From Deroplatys truncata (Eukaryota; Arthropoda; Insecta; Mantodea; Mantidae), in contig CM060989.1 in the NCBI GenBank assembly GCA_030765065.1, positions 59,472,001 to 59,536,000 on the forward strand: a stretch of DNA of 64,000 bases, written 5' to 3'. Shown here one piece after another: positions 8,341 through 18,771 of this stretch. The notes below the pieces were generated by a model, which had not been told where the DNA came from, did no database searches, and was given only the letters and a program-made list of their open reading frames with translations. Positions within the stretch are counted from its first letter, which is position 1; each line of letters begins with the position of its first letter. The translations under genes and the position numbers were made by a program.

Positions 8341-8850
8341 TCATTCTTAAGTACATAGCGTTTATTTTCCCATTACTCATTGTAAACATATGTGGTGTGC
8401 TTCGTGTTTCAGTTAAAACTTTAAACGCAGTTTCGTTGTTTCATTGCCGGCAAATGAAACGGTTTCCTCTCAGGGAGGCGCTGGAACGCTATGAAAATGT
8501 TACGCGATAACAAAAAAGTGCTCGGCGTTGCAATTTAATTAAATGGGAAGAGCGAGGTTAAAAAATAGCAAAAACGAATTGCGCTGTGGATTCGGGAACT
8601 AAAAAATTACCTTTGCCTCTGTTTGGTTATTTTTTAATTCCCTCCATCCAGGCGCTGACTGCATAACGTGGTATAATGACCAACCGGGCGAAACAATCTC
8701 CTTAACAGCTCTCTAGCCCCAGTTCAAAAGCGTTGCATGAAATCTCCTGACTGCTCTTTCAAGTTTTAAGAACAGCCTCAGCAACAGAGAAACGTAAAGA
8801 AGACACGAAGGCACTGCATAATTAATCGCCCTTACAACTAATATAAAAAA
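8341..8850. other. Unassigned sequence
   Basis: About 500 bases. I see no ORF, no terminal repeats and no match to the other repeats in the window. Confidence 0.5.
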
Positions 8851-9748
8851 TCTGATGTGTTACACTCACATGACTTTCTCTACTCTTGTACAAACTATTT
8901 TTACAAACTCTTATTCTCCATCTACTCTATGTTAATCAAGATAAACATTTGCAGACTCTATCTTATTGCTAATTTTCTTGTAGACGTAAGGGTATTATAT
9001 ATTTACAAGAGCAATATAGAAATACAGTAGCCTTTAAGCACATGCATATCTCTTAATAGCTGGTTGCTAGGTGCAGCGCCATTCTCTTTGCCACAGATTA
9101 ATATTCTTTGCATATCCAAGACAAAAAAATGAATAACGAATTCCCATTTGAGAAAATAAGTATTGAAAAATTTAAGGGAATAACAAGCAATATCTCGAAA
9201 ATGGTTCACTCAACAAAAAAAAATGTATATGACATAAATTGTGTATTTTAACGCGATTTAAATTTTTTGTGTAGTAAAATTTTGTCTATCTTTTATGGTT
9301 TACCAATTATGCAAAAGTCGTTCACAATGAAGAATACTTTTGGAGACATTCCCAGAAAATTCGAGATATACATTTCATTTTCCATAAAAATATCTTAAAC
9401 ATATGATATTTTAATCAAAATCGTTAGAGCCATGTTTGAGAAAATTAAAATTTTTGAAGAATGTTCCATGTAAAGGGTAATCTGGGGTGGGGGATTTTCT
9501 TGAAAACCTTTTTGTCGCTTCTCTGGAAGATACTGAACCTAAATATCAAGTTTGGTGTTTATCCGCCTGTTCATTTCTGAGTTATGCTGTTCACAGACAC
9601 ACAGACACACTCACACACACAGACATACACAGGGACATGTTTCCAAAAATGCTTTTTTTTGGATTCAGGGCGTCTCAAAACATACATTTCCGGTGAAATC
9701 TCGGTATCGAATTTTTGGGTGGAATACAATACTTCCCCTACTTACTAA
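8851..9748 (+). mobile_element. Family H element, copy 1
   Basis: A near full-length copy from TCTGATGTG. It has the ACTTTCTCTACT motif 23 nt in, the conserved body (gttccatgtaaagggta, then gaaatctcggtatcgaa) and a CA-rich stretch at 9595-9630. The right end is worn: the terminal hairpin and AGAAAGT are missing where copy 2 begins. The reading frames that cross it are not coding (see rejected items). Confidence 0.85.
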
Positions 9749-9751
9749 AAA

Positions 9752-10615
9752 GTTTTATGTGTTATATTCACACGAATTTATCATTTATTGATGGGTATAC
9801 AAGCTGTTCTTACGAAACTGTTCTTACAAAAACCTATTTTTCTATTTACTTCATTTTCATCGAGGTAAATCGCTGTAGAAACGGCTACATTATATATTTG
9901 GTAATAGATACAAAGGGAATAGCGATAGTCAAATGTTTAAGACTGGACTCTATACACTGGCCTTAAAATTGCATATTCTTTCCATGCAATCGCGAGAAAC
10001 AAATTAAAGTCGACAAGACTTTAAAAAGAATGACAAAGTATTGAAACAATTATATGCATTATTAACGGATGTCTCTGAAATCGCTTGTGCTACAAAATAT
10101 TTATTTGAAATAAATTGCATGTTTCAAAGATATCTGCAGTTTTTGTATAGTATGTTTTCATCCATACCTTGTATGCGAGCTATACAAGGTTATACAAAAT
10201 TCCTTCCGAATGAACAGGACTTTACAGACTATTCCCAGAAATCTCAAGATATAGATTTTATTTGTCATGTAAGTATTTTTAATATATGGTATTTTAATCA
10301 AAATTGATATAGGAATTTTTCATAAAATAAAAAATTTGGAAAGAATGTTCCACGTAAATGGTAGTTAGAGGTGGGGGGATTTTCATGAAAATCTTCGTGT
10401 TACACTTTTGAAACAAACTGAACTTAAATACCAAGTTTGGTATTCATCCTACTTTCCGTTTTTGAGTTATGCTGTTCATAGACACACACAGAGACCATTT
10501 TTAATTCCTTTTGGATTCGTGGGATATCAAAATGTGTATTTCCGGCGAGATCTCAGTATCGAATTTTTAGGTGGAATGCAATACTTCTCTATTTACTAGG
10601 TACATGGTAGAGAAA
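9752..10615 (+). mobile_element. Family H element, copy 2 (diverged)
   Basis: Follows copy 1 head to tail. The left end is diverged (ttatgtgttatattcacacga); the right end keeps GTAGAGAAA followed by A-rich sequence. Divergence is clearly higher than in copies 7, 11 or 20. Confidence 0.75.
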
Positions 10616-10818
10616 ACAAAAAGCATTCATCCACACTGGAAACCACGGGCATTGGCTGTGTCCTTTTTGACAAAGGTTTGAACATCACGCGTAAATGAAA
10701 TCTAAAAAAATATTAGCTGCATATGACAAGTAAAAACGACAACAAAAAGAACTGTAGTAGTTCTTTTTAAGGAAATAAATTAAACATAAAATAAACCGAA
10801 CACTTGAAATACATACTA

Positions 10819-11311
10819 CAGGGTTATTCAAAAAGAATGAACAGATTTTAAATATTTATTTCTAATGAACGATAATAGATGGCGACACGTGCGATACATA
10901 ACTGAATAGCGAAAAGTTCAAAATTTTATTTTGTGTATTCAAAATGAGCACCATTTGTTATGCGAGGACGACCAGTGCTTTTCCGTTTGCATACGTAGCC
11001 AGCTTATACGAATTCATTGTATCAATTGTAAAATTTTATGACGAGGCGGTTCATTGTTGAACTTACAACGAAATGCACGCTGCAATGAAACAATGGATTC
11101 ACTCTTTGCGTAATGCAGCACACAAAACCACTTTTCCTCTGGCGTCGCCATTTTCTCGTAAACAAACACAGCGCCGCTGTAGGCAACTAATAGGCGGGGC
11201 TTAAAACTCTGAGCCTTCCTCTATTCAATGATGGGTCGTATGTGTCGCTATCTGTTGTCGTTTATTAGAAATAAATATTTAAAATCTGTTCCTTCTTTTT
11301 GAATAACCCTG
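10819..11311. mobile_element. MITE with CAGGGTTATTC terminal repeats, copy 1
   Basis: 493 bp with inverted ends of about 40 bp (CAGGGTTATTCAAAAAG..., mirrored at the right) and TA on each side (10817-10818, 11312-11313). The minus strand keeps the first about 45 codons of a transposase (MATPEEKWF, then helix-turn-helix sequence of DUF4817 type). The rest of the gene is gone, so it arose by internal deletion of a Tc1/mariner-type element. Copy 2 is at 42003. Confidence 0.85.
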
Positions 11312-11313
11312 TA

Positions 11314-11914
11314 TATTCCTTAGGTTCTTTTGTCTTTCCCCCAAAAATGGTTGTGTGAATTAACCGAAACATTTCGCGCGACAGAAAGGAATGGGAAAGA
11401 GACAAAAGCAATCGAATAAGAAAGGAAAGGACGGGAGGCTTTGTACAGAAAGAAACACAGAAAGGAACAATAATTATAGTCGCTCGTTAAGAGAGAAGTG
11501 TGGCCTTAGGCTTCCAACTGTTTTTGGTACAAGAGAAAGGAAATAAAGCACAATTTCCTTTAGAAATGTTTTTCTTACACCATCAAATTTTAATCAGTTA
11601 CTAACACTTTATCTCTCTTGAAGTTTTAAATTGGTTCCACGTCACTAAACGCCATTCGTCTGTCTATTTTGCACAAAAGAGAGCACTTATTTAAAGAAAA
11701 CCCTTAAAAGGAAAACAAAACCGAGGAGCACTTTGAGATATTCGGAAATAATGAAGGTATATATGAAAGTTAAATACCAGAAAGAGAAAGGAAGAGCAAG
11801 TGCTTAATGCAGTGTCGCTTTGGCAACATTTGCTGCAGACGTCAGATAAACAACTTCTAGTCTTAAATTCGTAAAGTTGCAACAAAATGTCTAGGACGTT
11901 GCATGTAGACAAAA
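11314..11914. other. Unassigned sequence
   Basis: 600 bases with short purine-rich stretches (around 11380-11470). No convincing ORF, repeat end or RNA gene was seen. Confidence 0.5.
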
Positions 11915-12417
11915 TCTGATGTATTCGCATGACTTATTCTACTCACTCCTCTAAAAATATTCCAATTATTACTTTCTCTAAATTATATTAAATCGCGTTT
12001 TATTTATGGACGCTCTTTAACTGCTAAGGTTCTTAGCCTCCCATTCTATATTGAGCGTGAAGGACCGGAAATGTTTGCTAAGAGGCCTCTTTATCAGGCT
12101 TGAGGTAAAGTGCCGTAAATCTACGATAAGGGAGCAGTACATAGTAGGTAGAGAAGATATTACATTCCATCCAAAAATTTGATACCGAGATTTCACCGGA
12201 AATACATGTTTTGAGACCCCCTGAATCCAAAAAAAGATATTTGGAAACATGTCTGTGTGTGTGTGTGTGTCTGTCTGTGAATAGCATAGCTCAGAAACGA
12301 ACAGTCGGATAACACCAAACTTGGTATTTACGTTCAGTATCTTTCATAGAAATCTCGGTATCGAATTTTTGGGTAGAATACAATACTTCCCCTACTTACT
12401 ATAAGTAGTAGAGAAAG
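11915..12417. mobile_element. Composite: family H fragments in opposite orientation around a SINE piece
   Basis: 11915-12000 is a family H left end (plus). 12030-12135 is the tail of a SINE on the minus strand, matching 23080-23132. 12140-12345 is a family H right end (minus) with a GT run at 12253-12272. 12346-12417 is a family H right end (plus) closing with GTAGTAGAGAAAGT. The last two meet tail to tail, giving an inverted repeat that could fold back. Nested insertion plus rearrangement is the likely history. Confidence 0.7.
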
Positions 12418-12868
12418 TAAAAATGATGTTATTGCATTATGTTATATAATGATACTTGTTTGACAGCGACTTGCTCTTATAATACAAAAGGCACCACTCT
12501 GCGATTCCATGGCAGTCACCTGCAGATTCTCTATAACTCGTCTTGTTTAATACACAGCCAACACTCGTGGGTTCTATAGAATGCGTGCATAAACCTTGCT
12601 AGCTAGCCAGCTTTTAAACAAAACGCAAACATCCCTTACAGAAGGCCCTGGCGAGGTAATTAGTCTTCAAAAGAAGGTGGTTATAAAGAATACATTAGCA
12701 TGTAGTGAATAGCTGGACTTACGGGAGTAAACTGATATAAGTTAGTCTGCTCTTTTCATTAAGCCCTTCCTTCTACGCATCTCTATACACCGTCTTCTGA
12801 ACGGAACACAGACTAAAATAAACATGCATAAGTTTCGTTTGAAAATTACATTAACTGAATTAGACTAA
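12418..12868. other. Unassigned sequence
   Basis: No coding or repeat signature recognised. Confidence 0.5.
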
Positions 12869-13150
12869 CGTGGTTCTCCGTGGAGTATCCCAAACTGTTA
12901 CCGAGCGTGTGCGACTCGCATTCGGGAAATCACGGGTTCGATCCCGGGCGACGGTCCACGGGTTTCCCTGGGCCGGTAGGCGAATGTTGGAGTGGGGTCG
13001 TGGTAAATTTAATTTACCTGCCCATCACTTGCTGCACCCATAATCTCCTTCCATGTCATCTGTTTTAGGGATCAGTAGACGGTGTCTGGTGCGTTGCGGC
13101 TGGGCGTTGGATGTGTGATTTGTTGTTGTTCACCAATGTCACTGGGAATT
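12869..13150 (+). mobile_element. tRNA-derived SINE, copy 1
   Basis: A tRNA-like head (12869-12950) has a perfect B box GGTTCGATCCC at 12935-12945 and a degenerate A box. The body holds the core gtttccctgggccggtagg followed by gcgaatgttggagtgg, closely matched in SINE copy 3 (35990-36030). Such elements are Pol III transcribed and depend on a LINE partner. The 3' end is not sharply defined. Confidence 0.75.
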
Positions 13151-13480
13151 AATTGATCTGCATCATTTTCCCTCTGGCTTCCCAATATAAACTGTAAGTT
13201 ATCACTTTTAAGGCCTTTGCATTTGGCGAGATGCTGTTTTTTTCATAGAGTGCACTTGGGTGTAGATAGGCATCGTATCTTGTAGAGGTGTTCTGCGAGG
13301 CAATCGTGGCCAGTTGCCATCCTAAATAAGGCCACTGCAGCTTTCCTTGGCATTGTTTGTATATGAACTCTATCTTTAATATTCTTATAATCTTTATCTT
13401 TTAATTTATCTTCTTCATCAAGTCTCTGGACCATAGTAGTTAAAGTAGTTAAAGAGCGTCCATAAATAAAACTCAATTTA
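13150..13480 (-). pseudogene. LINE ORF2 C-terminal fragment
   Basis: The minus strand from 13476 reads a stretch typical of the C-terminus of Jockey/LOA-type LINEs: LPR-like MPRKAAVALFR, then ATGHDCLAEHL, then CTLY where a zinc-binding C-x2-C is expected. It continues to YWEARGKM near 13170. Everything upstream of this is missing. SINE copy 1 abuts it. Confidence 0.6.
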
Positions 13481-13880
13481 ATTTAACTTGGTGTGTGAGT
13501 TAATTACTAAATTTGAAACAATTTAAACATTAGTTTATATTGCAGTTCATGCATATTTTGCCTGTTTTGTTAATAAGCATGATATTTTAGCAGTTTGCAA
13601 ATATGCTGCATGTTTGCTTCTTTATGTGTATATTTTATGAATACATTTTATTTAATTTATCTTCATATTTGACTTACAGATAGGATATTTCCAAATAATA
13701 TGTGGCACTGCATCAGAATTGAAACTTGGGCACACTGATGGTAGTTCACACGCAACGCAATCAATAGCTCACGTCACATCGGTGAATCCCCACGTTATGT
13801 GGTCGTAGCCATTTCCTCACGTTATGAAGGTGGTCGTTAAGGGGTTCTCGGAGTTAAGTTCAGTGTGATGGTTATACTAG
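13481..13880. other. Unassigned sequence
   Basis: AT-rich, no ORF or recognisable repeat end. Confidence 0.45.
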
Positions 13881-15010
13881 GGGAAGGTGAAAAGTTCCTG
13901 GCCTTGCAGTGAGAAACTGCATTTTCTGGGGCAAAATGCACTTATTTTTCTACACAGTCCCCTTTTAAGTCTATGCGCTTTGTCCAAAGTCTTTCCAGCG
14001 AGTAGTTTCCATCCCTGAAGTATGATCCTGGAAGGTCTGCAAAATACTCATCTACGGCTGCATAAGGCCTACATTGGATGCAAAATTTCTTCCAGCGATG
14101 TTCCAACAATTCATACTTCAAGTCCCCCGATTTTCCAATTGACAAAGTACCTTTGTGAACAGATATATTGTCCTGATGAAAGATGATTCTTTTCATTTGT
14201 AACCCAGGCCTCTGCTCACTCATTTTTTCACCCAGTTGGTCCAGGAGACTTGCGTAGCATTCGCCAGTTATTGTTATTCCCTCTTGTAGGTAATCAATTA
14301 GGAGAATACCTTTTGCATCCCACAAAACACTTGACATGACCTTTCCGGCAGATGAAATCCACTTCACCTTCTTTGATGCAGAGCCACCAGCTTCCACCCA
14401 CGCGTTGACTACTGTTTCATTTCTGGCGTGTAGTGATGGACCCACAATAACAAATCGGCGCACAAAATTAGTTACATTTTTTTAAACAGTTCAATCTTTG
14501 CTGTGGAAGATTTTTTCGCATTTGTTTTTTGTTAGCATTCAGCAAACGCGGCACCCATCTAGCACAATGCTTTCTCATCTTGAATTCTTCATGTAGAATG
14601 TACCGTACACGTTCTTCTGATATGCATATCGTCCAAAAACACATATTACACTTTCTCGGTGTTTTCCTTGGTGGTTGAAGTTTTGGGCCATCCTTCATGT
14701 TGGATCATCTTCAAGAGAAGTACGGCCACGTTTAAATTCTACTGCCCATTTCTTAACTGTTGAAAATAAAGGAGCAGACTCCTTATAAACCTTCTACAAC
14801 TTTGGATGAATTTCTGTTGGCGATATACCATCCAGAACAAAGAATTTTATGGCTGCACAGTTTCTCCATTTTAGTAACATAAACAACATGTCTATTATTA
14901 ACAGCCATAGAAACAAAACTGTTCAGTAGATCAAGTTGAAGCTCACAATACAATATTGAGAAACATATACCATACGACAAAACAAAATATCATTCATATC
15001 AACTCCATCT
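13881..15010 (-). pseudogene. Mariner (DD34D) transposase pseudogene
   Basis: Minus strand. The N-terminus starts at an ATG near 14867 and reads, with stops and shifts, a mariner helix-turn-helix region (SPTEIHxKL, STVKKWAVEFKRGRTS), then MRKHCARWVPRLL, then SAGKVMSSVLWDAKGILLIDYL and FHQDNISVH with the second catalytic Asp. The segment bearing PYSPDLAPSD is deleted, so the third Asp is lost. The C-terminus ends RIDLKGDCVEK at 13942. The outer ends are diffuse and no clean terminal repeats were found. Confidence 0.8.
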
Positions 15011-15463
15011 CTGTGCCAGGCTGAGAACGTCTCACATTGCCCTTGTACTTATACATAATATTAAACTTAGTTTTTAATATTATTGTTCAGCATCTCTTAA
15101 GGTTCATAAAAATGTAACATACTAATATGCACAACGAAAATGTTTTAAAATATTTCACCGTTAACAGTTTTAGAGATTCAGTTCGAAAAATATTCCTGCA
15201 GGTTCACAATCCTATTTTTATATGTGCATATTATGAAATATTACAGTTCATGAATGCAAACACATTAAAGGGATCAATAGAGCATAAAATTCCTGTCCCT
15301 AGTAATAACATACAATATACTGTTGGGCGGGAAGCAAAGTACATTTTAAGTCTTAAGTTACATATTTTTAATAATCAGTGAATGGAACCACTTCGAACAC
15401 TTACGTTATTTTAAACATTGAAAACTAATTAACTGTACTTAAAACTGAATGAACATTTCATAC
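15011..15463. other. Unassigned sequence, possible intron of the adjacent exon
   Basis: The longest frame here (84 codons from 15127) has no recognisable domain. If the exon at 15464-15594 is real, this would be its downstream intron on the minus strand. Confidence 0.3.
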
Positions 15464-15594
15464 CTCATTCTAGATTTTTCATGAAACAATGACATAAACC
15501 AAATTTTCCAAGCCTCTTCAATATTTGCGCCTTCATAATCCACTTCTCTGACTTCGAAACCTTCTGGAAAAACTGATTCTCTACTATCGTCCAT
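15464..15594 (-). CDS. Candidate host first coding exon, unknown protein
   Basis: Minus strand, ATG at 15592-15594 with A at -3 and G at +4. It encodes 43 mostly acidic residues starting MDDSRESVFPEGFEVREVDY, then ends at a good 5' splice site (GAG|GTATGA, GT at 15462-15463). Without splicing the frame stops 8 codons later. The same frame is open upstream to 15654, so an earlier ATG is possible. It matches none of the repeats in this window, and I do not recognise the protein. Evidence is limited to start context, composition and the splice donor. Confidence 0.3.
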
Positions 15595-15659
15595 TATATT
15601 ATCTTCCAACAACCCACTTTGAGTCACGGCAACAACCAACAAACAATGACTCAAAGCCT

Positions 15660-16785
15660 TGTAAATTATAGTATTAAGCTATTGTGTTAGTTGAATTGGC
15701 AATATTGTGTTACTGCAAATCCGAGGTGATGATTGTAAGTTAATTAGAAATCGTTTTTATTAATAATTTATTCAAAATAATGAAAGACACGATCGTGCAA
15801 AAATAGTGTGCAATGCGTGTGGGACATTCAATGTCGAACGGCTTAAGACCTCGCATTTTTTGTTTGATTGTAATTCTTCCTAATTAATAAGGGGTGCTAT
15901 GGAAAGCATATTTATCAAATATTAGCATCTAAAACCCAACGGTTGTTGCGTTATTTAACGACAAGTGTATCGTATTAACTAACTCTGTGGCATTTTAAGT
16001 GCACATATCTCCGGAACCCTTTATTTCAGAATATTGTACCAAATATCATTTTGTAGATAAAATCCCGCAATTCAGTACAGTATATGCTAATTGTTTTTAC
16101 GATTTTCACAAAAATTTATATACATCTTTTAGATATTTTAAGCGTATCCGGATTGTTATAAAACTAATATATTAGACTGAAAACAATCCATAGTGTCATT
16201 TAGAGAAGTCGGCAATGCGGTAAAGTGATTATTACGGGTGTTCGTAGTTATAACACAAAAAGTGAATAAACGCAGGGATTTACATACTTGATGCACGATG
16301 ATCACCAAGAGCTCTGTGAATCTGTAAGGAAATACTCAGAACCGCGTACTGCTTAGTAAACGTTCTAATTGTTTAATCATTCACAGCAGCTTGCTTGACC
16401 TTCTGTTCAAAACAAACGTGTGAGAGCAAACATGGGCGCGTAAAGTAGTTTACTTCTTTAATTATTTTAGACGAAATCGTATCAGTAACCATTACAGTAA
16501 AATATATGTTTGATTGTGTTTAAATTACGGAATTTCACCATATATAATAGAATTATTTTTCTTAATCCGAACCGTCTACACTTGAAAAAACAGGATTTTA
16601 TTCATTCAAATAAAAATAAAAAGAACATGTTACTTATTAGTATGGAGTTAAAGTTTAGCAAAACTCGATTTAAATCATTAGATTTAAAAGTTTCAGAGTT
16701 ATAGCAGCTTGAAGTTAGAAAGTTTAGGAAGGTTACGATAAATTTGAACAATTTTCATTCCAAAAATATGATGTTCTAAGTTTTA
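15660..16785. other. Unassigned sequence
   Basis: 1.1 kb of AT-rich DNA without convincing ORFs, terminal repeats or family H similarity. It would include the promoter of the candidate exon if that is real. Confidence 0.45.
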
Positions 16786-16790
16786 AGAGT

Positions 16791-17242
16791 TTGCATAAAG
16801 CGTTATATCCGGCCTGTCTGCAAATACAAAAAGTTTTCTTCTATTTCGGACGATTTGAAATGGAATGTCGCATGAGTGGATCACCGCTCGGGCTCGAGTG
16901 CTCAATATTACTATACAAGTCTGTCATACGTCCTATAGTATCATACGCCGCTCCTGTGTGGGATGCTGCTGGCAAAACTCACATTCGACTTCAGGTTATA
17001 CAAAATAAATTTCTCCGCACAATTACAAAGGCTCCATGGTTCATAAGAAATTACCAACTTCATCAGGAATGTGGAATTCTTCCCATACAACAATAATACT
17101 TCATATTGTTTTCAAACATACTCTTCAGATTAGCCGGAGTAACAGGCGCTGTAACGTATCACAAACCCAAGAAGGGAGGATTAAACAGAAATCTATCTCA
17201 AGACTTCCTACTCACTGATTCCGAAGATAGTGATTTCTAAGA
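16791..17242 (+). pseudogene. Jockey-like LINE, ORF2 C-terminal end
   Basis: From about 16890 the frame reads LLYKSVIRPIVSYAAPVWD, QVIQNKFLRTITKAPWFIRN and HQECGILPI, the hallmark end of Jockey-clade reverse transcriptase ORFs. After a frameshift near 17090 the coding sense continues to a Ser/Asp-rich tail ending DSEDSDF and TAA at 17238-17240. The rest of the element (3' UTR) resumes at 18496, because an LTR inserted exactly at the stop codon. Confidence 0.85.
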
Positions 17243-18491
17243 TGAGGCAGTATTTTAATACCTGAATAATTTCAATTGTATTTTATGTAAAAGTAAATTC
17301 AATAATAGCCCGCCTTGAAACAATAAGCATGTAATAATTATTTAAATTGTATATAACAGTCATTGCAAATCCTTATTTTTATTGTAAACATGTTTTATTA
17401 ATGTTATGTGAAAATATTATATACTTTAATAATGCAAGAGCTGTGAGAATAATAACTTTTAAGTTACAAACAATGAGGTAATAATGAGGTAACCTTGTAG
17501 CAATAATGAGTTTTAGAGTTTGAAAAGTTACCAGTCATGATTATATCAAAGATAAGGTAAATTCAGTAACAGTTTAAAATTAGCCAATCAATAGCAAGGA
17601 TAAAGTTTAAGTAAAATGCAGATGGACTAGAATTAGCCAATCAGAGACTTGAAATACCGAAGCTTACAGGTTTAACCGTTTAAAGTTCCTCAGTTGCTGG
17701 CAAGCCTTGGTAGTGAACAGATGTAAGACGTGTTCTCTACGAGTGAATCGTAAAACATGTATACGCGCCAAGTGAAAGTATTGAAGATTTTCACAGTTCT
17801 TAAAAAGTGTAGTGCTTTATAAAAATGTGCAAGAACTAATATAAGAAGTGAATTTAAAAACTTAAATTCTGTGATGTCTACAATCATTGTCACACCGCAC
17901 CCTAATTATGAGATACGTGACTCTACAAACAAGACTGACGCAGCCGAGGCAAATTCAAACATAAATAATCTATAGAAGGAGTTTTAATAACAAAGTTAAA
18001 TATTATAGTGTAAAACTTGGAGTGTAATAACAAAAACACATCTTGAAATCAGCTTTTCATACGTAGCAACATATTTCGTAATAACAGTAACTATTACGTA
18101 ATCAACAAATTCAAACCGACGCCCAAAGCGTGTTCCAGGAACTCCTTAAATGCAACTAAATAAATATTACGTAAAATACAATTACGTAAGCATACAACAT
18201 CAAGTTTACGTAAAAACATGTTACGCAACAACACATCTTCAAGTTAAACAAAACAAGCCTTCTTCAAGTTACATATAATACGTAAGCACATACTTCTTTA
18301 GTTGGCTCCCATACGTGGGGCAGTTAAAACAACTTAACCAAATAAAACAAAAACAGCACAACAAAACCTTCTTCAAGTTTACGTAAAAACAATACGTAAT
18401 TAAACAACAATTACTTCAAGTTGCCGAACATTCGTGGGGCAGATATAAAATAATTTACGTAAACATAATAGTGAAACAAAACATTACTTCA
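17243..18491 (+). mobile_element. Solo LTR, family B copy 1
   Basis: 1249 bp from TGAGGCAGTATTT to ACATTACTTCA, flanked by AAGA at 17239-17242 and 18492-18495. It matches the other family B LTRs at its start and middle (gcccgcctt..., ctgacgcagccgaggc). Its tail is longer than theirs and carries PBS-like motifs plus many TACGTA palindromes. It sits between the stop codon and the 3' UTR of the Jockey-like LINE. Confidence 0.9.
18116..18440 (+). repeat. PBS-like motifs in the tail of LTR B1
   Basis: Three motifs: a decayed one at 18116-18136 (gacgcccaaagcgtg), TGGCTCCCATACGTGGGGC at 18303-18321, and TTGCCGAACATTCGTGGGGC at 18421-18440. The middle one is identical, with its next seven bases, to the motif at 212-230 of the family A LTR. 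Confidence 0.8.
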
Positions 18492-18771
18492 AAGACTAAT
18501 ACTTAACCTCACTCATCCAAACCATATTCTCAATCATTGAACATATTTGTTACCTTTGTTTAATACTTTCTTACTGTTATCTAGCCAAATCTAATTGTTA
18601 ATAGCATTTACTTGTAATCATTATCATTTGTTAATGTTATCTTCTTGTTATCTATTGGACATGTTAGCGGTAACATCCTCAGTTTGTTATATGTAAAGCA
18701 ATTATTAAACTAATTTATCACTGGCTTACATAGCAATCTTGCTGATTGACTAAATAAAATAGAAAGAAAAA
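18492..18771 (+). mobile_element. Jockey-like LINE 3' UTR and A-rich tail
   Basis: Continuation of the LINE interrupted by LTR B1. It begins with the second copy of AAGA and ends in an A-rich tail (aaataaaatagaaagaaaaag, about 18750-18772). Confidence 0.6.

Noticed and set aside
9487-9791. CRISPR-like repetition from the recurring short blocks
   Set aside because: Repeats are parts of 0.9-kb dispersed elements with diverged copies, not short direct repeats with unique spacers.
12880-12950. tRNA gene
   Set aside because: B box and cloverleaf-like head belong to a SINE with an attached body. The same holds for 22908, 35911 and 59060-59140. No complete stand-alone tRNA fold was found.
16510-16704. 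64-codon frame
   Set aside because: AT-driven, no domain, no context.
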